64,000 nt of DNA, taken from positions 124,001 through 188,000 of the forward strand of contig JAJEFA010000009.1 in assembly GCA_022820725.1 (NCBI GenBank), in the 5' to 3' direction. The position numbers were made by a program, and so were the translations under genes. Of this stretch, positions 25,093 to 33,193 are shown piece after piece. Position 1 is the first letter of the stretch. Each line of letters starts with the position of its first letter. The stretch comes from Candidatus Binatia bacterium (lineage in GTDB: Bacteria; Desulfobacterota; Binatia; Bin18). Below the pieces are notes generated by a model. That model had not been told where the DNA came from. It saw only the letters and a list, made by a program, of their open reading frames with translations, and did no database searches.

Positions 25093-26505
25093 TTAGAAAA
25101 TCGTGACCCATAGCGAGTACAGCGCAAAGCTGCCGTACACCACGGACGCGATGAGCATCATGACAATCGACACCGGCCCCGGTCGAGCCGAGGGCGGCAG
25201 ATTACGCAGATTCATATACAGCATCAAGGGCACGTAGAGAGCCATGGTCAGACCGCTGAGCAGAGCGGCGTTAAACAGAAAGCCCAGGCCGGTGACGGCA
25301 AAACGCTCAAAAAACCAGGTACTGACCGTACCGGCGACCATAAAAAGCACGGCAAAGGGAATGTATAATTTGGCCTGGTCGACCTTCGCCCCGAACGGGA
25401 ACGATGTACGGATAATATAGGACCAGACACGGGCGTTGCCGTCGACGCTGACCAGTTGGGTGCTGAAAAGCGTGGCCATGCCGATCGCCAAAAAGAGATA
25501 GTGTCCCGCCGCGCCCATGGAGTTTTCAAGAATCAGCGACATATCCCAGATAATGCGTCCCTCGGCCGGAACGACACCGCTGGGGCGTAAGACGCACAAC
25601 ACCCCAAACATGAACAGAAACATGGTGAAGCTGTTCAGCCCCCAGAAGAACAGGCACTGGTCCAGGCGTATCCAGCGAAACCAGCCCTTGAAGGCGCGTT
25701 GGTTGGCTTCCGTCTCCGGGTACAGATAGCCGGTTGCCTCCTCTTCGTTCGACCCACCCCGCAATGGGTTTTGGAGCCGAGGCATGCGCGCCCCCATGCC
25801 GATGTTCTTGTCGCGCAGATAAAAGGCGTACCATAGATTGCCAGCTCCGCCGGCGCCGGCGAACACCACGGCTCCGAAAAAGCGGCTGAAGGGAAAATCC
25901 TCCGTCAGTTCGATGTGGCCGAAGTTCACCAGTCCGCGAGCCATCTCGGATACGTGTTCCATGGTTCCGACCTGGAAGGCCACAAAAATCAGGCCTAGCG
26001 TAATGAAGACGACCATGCCGATGACGATCCGCTCCATGGCCTGGTACATGACTTTGGGGCCAAACAGCATGGCGGCGATCAACACAAAGGTCAGGCCGGT
26101 CCACATCCAGTCGGCTCCGGGGCCATCCGGTCCGAAAATCAGGCCCTTCAGGGCCGCGCCGGAAACACGGGCCCAGCCGGGCAGAAACAGTCCGGCGAAA
26201 GTCAGAAACAGCAGGATGTAGATAAAGCCCATCCAGACCCGGGCAAAGCCGGTATACGGCGCTTCGCCGGTCACGATGGTCCAGCGACCGATCTCCAAGT
26301 TGACCCAGAGTTGCAGAAAGACGCCCAGCGCCGCGGCCCAGATCATGCTGGCCCCAAACTTGGCCGTAATCCACGGCCACATCACCAGTTCGCCGGCCCC
26401 GATGGAAAGACCGACCAGAACGGCCCCCGGCCCGGCTAATTGCCAGAACGAACGGGTACGCGGGGGCAGGTCCGCAGTTTTGAGTGGCGCAATATGTGAG
26501 GCCAA
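25093..26505 (-). CDS. Divergent Nramp-like (APC superfamily) transporter without the metal-site motif
   Basis: 470 residues, about 11-12 transmembrane segments, starting SFWQLAGPGAVLVGLSIGAGELVMWPWITAKFG, which aligns with TM1 of Nramp metal transporters. The metal-binding DPGN of TM1 is replaced by GAGE (residues 36-39), and the TM6 MPH motif by GAGGAGNLWY. It therefore probably does not carry Mn or Fe by the known mechanism. It is divergent from the amidohydrolase/amidase set at 26652, with a 146-bp shared spacer, so import of that pathway's organic substrate is a reasonable guess. Confidence 0.75.
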   Translation of the reverse strand: MASHIAPLKTADLPPRTRSFWQLAGPGAVLVGLSIGAGELVMWPWITAKFGASMIWAAALGVFLQLWVNLEIGRWTIVTGEAPYTGFARVWMGFIYILLFLTFAGLFLPGWARVSGAALKGLIFGPDGPGADWMWTGLTFVLIAAMLFGPKVMYQAMERIVIGMVVFITLGLIFVAFQVGTMEHVSEMARGLVNFGHIELTEDFPFSRFFGAVVFAGAGGAGNLWYAFYLRDKNIGMGARMPRLQNPLRGGSNEEEATGYLYPETEANQRAFKGWFRWIRLDQCLFFWGLNSFTMFLFMFGVLCVLRPSGVVPAEGRIIWDMSLILENSMGAAGHYLFLAIGMATLFSTQLVSVDGNARVWSYIIRTSFPFGAKVDQAKLYIPFAVLFMVAGTVSTWFFERFAVTGLGFLFNAALLSGLTMALYVPLMLYMNLRNLPPSARPGPVSIVMMLIASVVYGSFALYSLWVTIF

Positions 26506-26596
26506 GCTATCCTCCTTGTGGTCGAAGGGATTGTAGGGGTGATAGTCAATGAGGACAACTGGTCGGGTTACTGTTTCCCCTAAACCGGTATCTCCC

Positions 26597-26602
26597 TATA
26601 AT
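26597..26602 (+). promoter_or_regulatory. Candidate -10 box for the 26652-32290 gene set
   Basis: Perfect TATAAT, 49 bases before the start at 26652. The -35 region (TTTCCC at 26574-26579, 17 bases upstream) is poor, which suggests activator dependence if this is the promoter. A strong ribosome site (AAGGGGG) precedes the ATG. Confidence 0.4.
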
Positions 26603-26651
26603 GGGGACGGAACGGCTCAAGTCACAGCGTTGAGAGGAAAAGGGGGCCAAC

Positions 26652-27878
26652 ATGGACCTTATTCTCAGAAATGGACGCATTGTCGGACAGGATGATCAAA
26701 CGACCGTTGATATTGGTGTCCAGAATGGCCGCATAGCAGCTATAGAAGCCAGGCTGTCAACCGAAGGGCGTGAGCTTGACCTGCAGGGTCGTTTAGTCAC
26801 ACCAGGTTTCGTTGAAACCCATATCCATTTGGACAAATCCTGCATCCTGGACCGCTGCCAGTCGGCCGAAGGTAATCTGGAAGAAGTCCTCGCCCAGGTC
26901 ACTACTGCCAAACAGGCTTTCACAGCGGAAGACGTGCACCAACGGGCAGCCCGCACCTTGGAAAAATGCATACTGCACGGCACCACCCATGTCCGGACTC
27001 ACCTTGAGGTTGACCCAGGCATAGAACTGCGTGGCCTCGACGGGGTGCTCCCCCTCATCCAGGAATATAAATGGGCGCTGGATCTTGAGGTGTGCGTCTT
27101 TCCGCAAGAAGGCTTGCTCAATAATCCAGGGACCGATGAACTTTTAGTTGCCGCCCTCAATCGGGGCGCGAGCGTTATTGGGGCAGCCCCCTACACGGAC
27201 ACGGATCCACACGGTCAGATCGATCGCATCTTTGAACTGGCTCGCGAGTTCAACGTTGATATCGATATGCATTTGGACTTCGGCCATACTGCGGACGAGA
27301 TGGATATTGAATATGTGTGCGATCTGACTGAAAAGTTCGGCTATGGGGGCCGGGTCACCGTCGGCCATGTGACCAAAATGTCAACCATTTCTCCAGAACG
27401 GTTTTCCACCATCGCCCAACGCTTGGCAAATGTTGGCGTCGCGGTCACCGTGCTGCCCGCGACAGATCTCTACCTGATGGGCCGTCACCAGGATCACAAT
27501 ATTATCCGTGGCGTGACTCCGGTGCATAAACTCATACAACGAGGCGTTACCTGTTCACTCTCAACCAATAATGTCCTCAACCCTTTCACGCCGTTTGGCG
27601 ACTGTTCGTTGCTCCGTATGGCCAACCTGTATGCCAATATCTGCCAAGTCGATAATCGGGAAGAAGTGCGGGCCTGCTTTGATATGGTCACTCACCGTTC
27701 AGCTCAAATACTGGGACTCGAAGACTATGGCGTGGAGGTCGGAAAAGCGGCCGATCTGGTTGTCTTGGACTGTATGACATCTGAGGCAGCCGTGGCAGAA
27801 GTCGTCGCTCCGCTGTACGGCTTCAAACGCGGACGGCAGACATTCACCAGAAAACCGGCTGAACTACATCGGCCCTGA
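26652..27878 (+). CDS. Cytosine-deaminase-like amidohydrolase
   Basis: 408 residues. FVETHIHLDKSCILDR gives metal ligands His57 and His59 plus the LDK motif of the cytosine deaminase/AtzC branch; HLDFGHTAD and VTVGHVTKMS supply further His residues. Where CodA-like enzymes have the metal-binding Asp in a D-D-x-x-D-P-W segment, this protein has TNNVLNPFTPFGD, so Asp is replaced by Asn. It should hydrolyse a C-N bond of a cyclic or N-substituted amide. It is the first gene of a co-directional set and lies 7 bp before the amidase. Confidence 0.86.
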   Translation: MDLILRNGRIVGQDDQTTVDIGVQNGRIAAIEARLSTEGRELDLQGRLVTPGFVETHIHLDKSCILDRCQSAEGNLEEVLAQVTTAKQAFTAEDVHQRAARTLEKCILHGTTHVRTHLEVDPGIELRGLDGVLPLIQEYKWALDLEVCVFPQEGLLNNPGTDELLVAALNRGASVIGAAPYTDTDPHGQIDRIFELAREFNVDIDMHLDFGHTADEMDIEYVCDLTEKFGYGGRVTVGHVTKMSTISPERFSTIAQRLANVGVAVTVLPATDLYLMGRHQDHNIIRGVTPVHKLIQRGVTCSLSTNNVLNPFTPFGDCSLLRMANLYANICQVDNREEVRACFDMVTHRSAQILGLEDYGVEVGKAADLVVLDCMTSEAAVAEVVAPLYGFKRGRQTFTRKPAELHRP

Positions 27879-27885
27879 GGCCACC

Positions 27886-29058
27886 ATGAACGACGCCTTA
27901 GGCGCATTCTGTCGCCACACCCACGTCGCGCTTCCCGGTTCAGGGACAGGGCCGCTCGCAGGTCTGTCTCTTGCGGTAAAAGACGTCTTCCATATCAAGG
28001 GGCACCGGACGGGAGCGGGCAATCCAGACTGGCTCCGAACCCATCCCGCAGCCGAGACCACAGCTCCTGCGGTACAACGGCTCCTTGATACGGACGCCCA
28101 TACTGTGGGCAAAACGCACACAGATGAGCTGGCCTACAGTCTCAATGGTGAAAATGTCCATTACGGCACACCGGTAAATCCGAACGCAGCGGGCCGTATC
28201 CCAGGAGGCTCTTCCAGTGGCTCGGCTGCCGCGGTCGCCGGCGGTCTCGTGGATTTTGCCATTGGCACTGATTGTGGCGGTTCGGTGCGTTTACCGGCCA
28301 GCTACTGTGGGATATTTGGTTTTCGACCGACTCACGGGCGTATTCCGCTCGACGGCATAGTCCCCCTCGCCTCAAGCTTTGACACGGTCGGTTGGTTTGC
28401 CCGAGACGCGAGCCTCTTGGAAAAGGTCGGTCGGGTGCTCCTGGACTCTCAGACCGACACTCGACCGCCACACCAACTGCTCTTGGCCTCAGACGCGTTT
28501 ACTCTGGCCGGCGATACTGTCACCGCGGCACTCCAGCCCGCAGTCAACAAGATCAGCACGGCGATCGGTCCGGTACGGCCCGTAACGGTCAGTCCTGAAG
28601 GACTCTCGGAATGGATGCAGCTTTTCCGTGTCCTTCAAGGCGCGGAGATCTGGGCCAATCACGGCGCTTGGATTCGCGCAGTCCAGCCTTCTTTCGGGCC
28701 GGATATTCATAAACGCTTCGAGTGGACGGCAACAATTCAGCAAGCTGAAGTCGACATCGCCAAGGAAAAACGGGAACAGATCGCAACTCGAATAGATGCG
28801 TTCCTCGGAGAGGATAGCGTTTTATGTCTCCCTACTGCACCGGGCATCGCCCCGCTTCGGAACACGCCTTCGGATGAGTTGGAGGCGTTTCGGGCTCAGG
28901 CGTTGAGTCTCTTATGTGTCGCCGGCCTCGCCCGTCTCCCTCAAGTCAATCTGCCGTTCGGTACTCTTGATGGCTGCCCGATCGGCTTATCCCTCATTGG
29001 GCCACGCGGGGCGGATATGTTGCTGCTGAAGATTGCGGTAGGCCTGACTCCTGAGTAA
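27886..29058 (+). CDS. Amidase-signature family amidase
   Basis: 390 residues. The Ser-cisSer-Lys triad is visible: Lys32 in LAVKDVFHIKGH, the cis-Ser in IPGGSSSGSAAAVAGG (residues 105-120) and the nucleophile Ser133 in GTDCGGSVRLPASYCG. It hydrolyses an amide to acid plus ammonia or amine, fitting the step after ring opening by the neighbouring amidohydrolase. At 390 residues it is on the short side for the family, similar to compact AtzE/biuret-type members. It is 11 bp from the next gene. Confidence 0.9.
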   Translation: MNDALGAFCRHTHVALPGSGTGPLAGLSLAVKDVFHIKGHRTGAGNPDWLRTHPAAETTAPAVQRLLDTDAHTVGKTHTDELAYSLNGENVHYGTPVNPNAAGRIPGGSSSGSAAAVAGGLVDFAIGTDCGGSVRLPASYCGIFGFRPTHGRIPLDGIVPLASSFDTVGWFARDASLLEKVGRVLLDSQTDTRPPHQLLLASDAFTLAGDTVTAALQPAVNKISTAIGPVRPVTVSPEGLSEWMQLFRVLQGAEIWANHGAWIRAVQPSFGPDIHKRFEWTATIQQAEVDIAKEKREQIATRIDAFLGEDSVLCLPTAPGIAPLRNTPSDELEAFRAQALSLLCVAGLARLPQVNLPFGTLDGCPIGLSLIGPRGADMLLLKIAVGLTPE

Positions 29059-29069
29059 AGGAACATGTT

Positions 29070-30131
29070 ATGCGCTTTGGCACCTATTATTTTCTTCAGG
29101 CCCCGCCGGACAGCTCTCACGAAGAGGTCATCCACCGGGAGTTCGCACAGATCCTGCTCAGTGAAGAACTCGGCTACGACAGCGTCTGGCTGACCGAGCA
29201 CCACTTTATTGACTACGGCATTTCCACCAGCCCCATGGCGCTGGCCGCGGCGATTGCCGCTCGAACGGAACGGCTCACCATCGGGCTGGCCGCCGTAATC
29301 CTGCCCTTTCACGATCCCATTCGTCTGGCCGAAGAAATTGCCTTTGTCGACATTCTCAGTCGCGGCCGTCTGCGCGTCGGGGTAGGCCGGGGCAATCGGC
29401 CCATCGAGTTTGTTGGCTACCGGGTTCCGCAGATAGAAAACCGCGAGCGCTTCAGCGAAACCCTGGCCGTTATGATTCAAGCCTGGACCCAGGAACGTGT
29501 CTCCTATCACGGTAAGTTTTTTACCCTTGACGATATCCCGGTCATTCCCAAGCCCCACCAGAAACCGCATCCCCCGCTGTCGCTCGTCTGCGTCAGTCCC
29601 GAGACGATCCAACTGGCCGCCAGGAGCGGCTGGTCCATGTTGAATTCCATTCTGTTCGGCCCGTTCAGCCAAATCGAGCAGAATCGGGATATCTATACAG
29701 CAGCCCTGAGTGAAGCCGGACACTCCGAGGCCGCCATACAGGCGGCGCTCCAGTCGTGGGGAGTGTCACGCCATATCTATGTCGCGCCAACCGACGCTCA
29801 GGCCCTACGCGAGGCCCAGGCGGCCGAGCTGTGGTATCAACAAGCCCTGGCCCGATTTCTCGTTCCCGAGCATATCGAGGCCGCTCCCCCTACCCTGCAA
29901 CCCCAGTTTCGTGCGCTGGCCGATCGTTTGGCCACTATCACCTGGGAGCAGCTTATAGAAGAGACCGTACTATTTGGCTCACCGGAGCGGATTGTGGACC
30001 GGGTGCGTGAGATGGAAGCGGCCGGGGTGGGAGAACTGCTGTGCTGGATGAATTTCGGGGGGCTGCCGCAGGATCGGGTTGAACGCTCGATGCGTCTGTT
30101 TGCGGAGAAAGTCATACCCCATTTTCGGTAG
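29070..30131 (+). CDS. Luciferase-like (LLM class) flavin-dependent monooxygenase
   Basis: 353 residues, bacterial-luciferase TIM barrel: MRFGTYYFLQAPPD at the start, SEELGYDSVWLTEHHFIDYG, RTERLTIGLAAVILPFHDPIRLAEEIAFVDILSRGRLRVGVGRG and a C-terminal FGSPERIVDRVREMEAAGVGELLCWMNFGG. Such enzymes use reduced FMN or F420 to oxygenate or reduce substrates, including N-heterocycles and amines. No flavin reductase is seen nearby. It follows the amidase by 11 bp, so it belongs to the same transcript. Confidence 0.9.
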   Translation: MRFGTYYFLQAPPDSSHEEVIHREFAQILLSEELGYDSVWLTEHHFIDYGISTSPMALAAAIAARTERLTIGLAAVILPFHDPIRLAEEIAFVDILSRGRLRVGVGRGNRPIEFVGYRVPQIENRERFSETLAVMIQAWTQERVSYHGKFFTLDDIPVIPKPHQKPHPPLSLVCVSPETIQLAARSGWSMLNSILFGPFSQIEQNRDIYTAALSEAGHSEAAIQAALQSWGVSRHIYVAPTDAQALREAQAAELWYQQALARFLVPEHIEAAPPTLQPQFRALADRLATITWEQLIEETVLFGSPERIVDRVREMEAAGVGELLCWMNFGGLPQDRVERSMRLFAEKVIPHFR

Positions 30132-30304
30132 TCGGCGCGACTTGGCGAAAAATTCTGACACGCGCCCTTGCCTTCCTCTTCTCAGGTTCAGTAGAAGAAA
30201 ATGAGCAGGAACACTCAAAAAGGAGGGACAGACCAAGAGGCATATCACACGACGTCACAGACCACACGATAAAGCAGTCTCAACGCTCGGACTAAGGAGG
30301 GTCT

Positions 30305-31219
30305 ATGGGCAAGGTACAGATGCCGGACGGCAAAAAAATGGCCTGCTGTTTTTGTTTCGATATCGATGCCATGGCCTTGTGGCTGGGGTTTTTCCGCTCT
30401 CCGACGGCCAACCCCCTTTCACGCGGAGAATTCGGTCCTCGGGTGGCCATGCCACGCATCCTGGACATCCTCGATAAATATTCCATCAAAGCGACCTTCT
30501 TTACTCCCGGTCACAGTGCCAAACTTTTTCGAGATGTTGTGCAGGAGGCGCATCGTCGGGGCCATGAAATTGCGGCCCATAGCATGTATCACCAGCCCTC
30601 CGAGGTCGGTCTGGCCATGAGCGGGGTCGAGCCGGCCTCGCCGGACGAGCAACGCGTCTACCTCGAACAACAGATCGAACTGTTGGAGAAAACCGTGGGC
30701 GAACGGCCCATCGGGTTCCGCTCGCCCATTGGCGACTGGCTGGGTGAGCATGTCCCGCAGCATCTGATCGACCTGGGTTTTGTCTATGACAGCAGTTTAC
30801 AGGGCCACGATTTTTTACCCTATCGACTGCGGATTGGCGATACGATCCAGACCGAGGAGCCCTTTGAGGTTACCTGGGGGGAGCCCTCGGAACTGCTTGA
30901 GATTCCCCTGCACTGGGATACCAATGACTTCGCCCAGTTTGAATTCATGGGCTATTATCTCGATCCCAAAAATCCCTGGTTCAACCCGGCCCCTTTCCAC
31001 ACCCCTTCCCAGTCGAAGGAAATTTTCACGTCGAGTTTCGACTATTGTTATGAACACGTGCCGGGTGGCATCTGGAATACGATCCTCCACCCGCAATGCT
31101 GCGGACGGGACTTCAAACCGGCGTGGCTGGAGAGCGTGATCCAACACGTCTATGCCAAGCCCGGTATCTGGTTCACAACCATGCGCGAGGCGGCCGCAGC
31201 CTGGCAGGATGATGAGTAA
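30305..31219 (+). CDS. Cytoplasmic NodB-fold hydrolase, cyclic-imidase/allantoinase-like branch
   Basis: 304 residues, no signal peptide. The metal triad is Asp21 (CFDIDAM) with His92 and His96 (HSMYHQ). SRGEFGPRVAMPRILDILDKYSIKATFFTPGH is the family core, related to the exported homologue at 18564-19619. Because it stays in the cytoplasm next to an amidase, a luciferase-like monooxygenase and an amidohydrolase, ring opening of a cyclic imide or ureide is more plausible than sugar deacetylation. It has AAGGAGG upstream of the ATG. The preceding 173-bp gap holds only a possible 23-codon frame at about 30199, which I do not claim as a gene. Confidence 0.83.
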   Translation: MGKVQMPDGKKMACCFCFDIDAMALWLGFFRSPTANPLSRGEFGPRVAMPRILDILDKYSIKATFFTPGHSAKLFRDVVQEAHRRGHEIAAHSMYHQPSEVGLAMSGVEPASPDEQRVYLEQQIELLEKTVGERPIGFRSPIGDWLGEHVPQHLIDLGFVYDSSLQGHDFLPYRLRIGDTIQTEEPFEVTWGEPSELLEIPLHWDTNDFAQFEFMGYYLDPKNPWFNPAPFHTPSQSKEIFTSSFDYCYEHVPGGIWNTILHPQCCGRDFKPAWLESVIQHVYAKPGIWFTTMREAAAAWQDDE

Positions 31220-31300
31220 CAGGGTGGAACGTGCGCCTGTCGGGAGCGGCTAATCTGCCCGACAGGTGTTCTACCTGAACGAACTGGACAAGGGGGCCAT

Positions 31301-32290
31301 ATGCGAATTTTCATATCGGTGGATATGGAAGGCATATCCGGAGTGGAAACCGTGGAGGAAGTCTTTCAGGGCTTGCCGGGCTATCAAACTTTTCGACAGA
31401 TCATGGCCGGGGACGTGAACGCCGCCGTTCAGGGGGCGATCGAAGGCGGAGCGTCCGACATCGTGGTTTCGGATTCGCACGGTTATATGTGCAACATCCG
31501 CCCCAAGGACGTCCATCGCAAAGCCACCCTGAAGTCCGGAATGAAGCGCAACTTATGCCAGTTCAAAGGCTTCAATCCCGGTTTCGATGGGGCGCTGTTT
31601 ATTGGTTATCACTCCAAAGCCGGGACGCAGGACGGCATCCTCAGTCACACCTGGATTCCGGCCTTTCAGGATGTACGGATAAACGGCCTGTCGGTTGGGG
31701 AGTATGGCCTGAACGGCTTTCTGGTCAGCAGCTTCGGTGTGCCTATTCTCATGCTGTCCGGTGACGACAAGACCATTGAGCAGGCCCGTCCGCTGCTCGG
31801 CGATATCGAATATGTCGAGGTCAAAAAATCGCTCGGCTATTTTAAGGGCCTGCATCTTCCCCTGAGCGAGAGCCACGCCCGTATTCGCGAGGGCGCGCGG
31901 CGTGCCCTGCAGCGGTTCGCCAAACGGAAACCGCCCACCCTGGATATTGCCTTACCGGTCACGGTCGAGCTCGATCTGTGCCACGAGGCGAATGACTTGG
32001 TGACCGACATGGAGCAGGAAAACCAACGCTTTGTCGACGATGATACCCAGCGGGCGCTGAGCGACGCCGATCTGATCACCCACTACGCCCCGGTCGAACG
32101 CCGGGGGGCGGAGACGGTCGCGTATGTGTGCAACCGCTATGTCGATGCCTATAACACCTTGTTTACCCTGATGTCGTATTTTTACGAACGCGATATTGAA
32201 TGGCTGATCGAAGAGGTTGCGAAACCAGAGGAGTACCGGCGCAACCTGCAACCCCTCATCGCCGACAGCCCTCTGAATTTCATGAAATGA
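31301..32290 (+). CDS. M55-family D-aminopeptidase (DppA-like)
   Basis: 329 residues with every active-site residue of the M55 family in register: Asp8 and Glu10 (SVDMEGISGV), His60 (SDSHG), His104 (GYHSKAG), His116 (SHTW) and Glu134 (VGEYGLNG). These bind the two zinc ions and do catalysis in DppA, which removes D-residues from short peptides. It is about 50 residues longer than DppA at its C-terminus. As the last gene of the 26652-32290 set, it extends the theme of D-amino-acid and amide recovery. Confidence 0.9.
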   Translation: MRIFISVDMEGISGVETVEEVFQGLPGYQTFRQIMAGDVNAAVQGAIEGGASDIVVSDSHGYMCNIRPKDVHRKATLKSGMKRNLCQFKGFNPGFDGALFIGYHSKAGTQDGILSHTWIPAFQDVRINGLSVGEYGLNGFLVSSFGVPILMLSGDDKTIEQARPLLGDIEYVEVKKSLGYFKGLHLPLSESHARIREGARRALQRFAKRKPPTLDIALPVTVELDLCHEANDLVTDMEQENQRFVDDDTQRALSDADLITHYAPVERRGAETVAYVCNRYVDAYNTLFTLMSYFYERDIEWLIEEVAKPEEYRRNLQPLIADSPLNFMK

Positions 32291-32310
32291 GGAGAGCGCA
32301 AACCATTCGT

Positions 32311-32742
32311 TCAGACGCTCGCTGGCCTCTGAAATTTGAGTGAGGTCAACAATTCCGTAGGGTCGAGAACCTTGACGATTGACTTCTTGAAATCCTTGGC
32401 GTCCCGACTGATTATTGACTGCGCGCCTACCAGATGCGCCGCTTGCTCCAGCACGGCGTCTTCAAAATCTGTTACCTTGCTTCTGAGCGCAGCCTCAATC
32501 ACCGGTCGATTGACTGGCGCAATTTCAAAAAGTTCTATCAAACGCTTTAGGGCAGAGCGCGCTTCGGATTTTTCCAGCGCTTGCGATAAGAGATAATCCA
32601 CCGTCGTGATAGTGGTTGCACAGAGGTAGGATTCCAGTCGGGACTGCTCGGTCAGAGCAAAGATTTGGGCGGCATACTGTGCAAACGGCTCTCGGTCCAA
32701 TAGGGCGTCAAGCACGACATTTGTATCGATCAGTATTTTCAT
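32311..32742 (-). CDS. PIN-domain toxin
   Basis: 143 residues: MKILIDTNVVLDALLDREPF with Asp6 as the first catalytic acid, Asp49 (TTVDYLL) in the second position, Asp95 (DFEDAVL) and Asp114 (ISRDAKDF). This is the COG2405/PIN_3-type pattern. It is a predicted Mg-dependent RNase. Its ATG overlaps the stop of the antitoxin gene (ATGA at 32739-32742). Confidence 0.87.
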   Translation of the reverse strand: MKILIDTNVVLDALLDREPFAQYAAQIFALTEQSRLESYLCATTITTVDYLLSQALEKSEARSALKRLIELFEIAPVNRPVIEAALRSKVTDFEDAVLEQAAHLVGAQSIISRDAKDFKKSIVKVLDPTELLTSLKFQRPASV

Positions 32743-32981
32743 AGATATTTCTCCCGGAGATGCTCTTTGTACGAGTCCGCATTCATCCGGGATCCTTTCA
32801 GTACGCCGACAAGCGAAGCCGTAAGGGGAGGGAGTTTCTTTGCGGCTTGCTGGCTGGACATGCTGAGAGAATCAAAAAAATCGCCAACCATTTGAGAGAC
32901 CGATTTGCCCCGACGGTCTGCTTCAAATTTTCCTTTTTCGATAAGGCTTTCATCCATTCGTAAGGTGAGCTTTGTGTTCAT
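32739..32981 (-). CDS. Ribbon-helix-helix antitoxin (DUF6364-like)
   Basis: 80 residues: MNTKLTLRMDESLIEKGKFEADRRGKSVSQMVGDFFDSL has the strand-helix-helix DNA-binding pattern, and the tail (LTASLVGVLKGSRMNADSYKEHLREKYL) is the usual toxin-wrapping segment. It precedes and overlaps its toxin gene. A 28-bp palindromic region immediately upstream (32982-33009) holds the promoter. Confidence 0.83.
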   Translation of the reverse strand: MNTKLTLRMDESLIEKGKFEADRRGKSVSQMVGDFFDSLSMSSQQAAKKLPPLTASLVGVLKGSRMNADSYKEHLREKYL

Positions 32982-33016
32982 GACGTATATATATTATAAT
33001 ATGTACGTCACATCAA
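32982..33016 (-). promoter_or_regulatory. Promoter and operator of the RHH/PIN module
   Basis: An AT-rich stretch directly abuts the antitoxin ATG, bracketed by the inverted repeat GACGTA (32982-32987) / TACGTC (33004-33009). On the minus strand TTGATG (33016-33011), a 17-base spacer and TATATA (32993-32988) make a promoter; TATAAT (32998-32993) is an alternative -10. Either way the transcript would begin at or just before the ATG, hence probably leaderless and self-repressed. Confidence 0.55.
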
Positions 33017-33109
33017 GCCTCGGTTTGCCCTTCACTCAGTCATTCAGCGTCTCACTCCCTGTCAGGCCGAGCCGTCCATAGGCGTACAGTGTCACCGCGG
33101 TTTTCAAAC

Positions 33110-33139
33110 TTGACACCCTGCGCCGGTAGGCCGTATACA
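33110..33139 (+). promoter_or_regulatory. Sigma70-type promoter of the N-methylglutamate operon
   Basis: TTGACA (33110-33115), an 18-base spacer and TATACA (33134-33139), 54 bases before the mgsA ATG at 33194. This is the best-matching promoter in the window. No obvious operator palindrome is seen next to it. Confidence 0.6.
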
Positions 33140-33193
33140 CATCGAAAGCCTCGTTGTCCCAAACACCGAAGACCAAACCGAACGAGAAGACAC

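Noticed and set aside
25526..26380. 284-codon minus-strand frame in a second phase within the transporter gene
   Set aside because: Out-of-frame shadow of the transporter; Arg/Gly/His-rich without membrane segments.
30199..30270. 23-codon frame between the luciferase-like and NodB genes
   Set aside because: Too short and without family resemblance or a convincing ribosome site.
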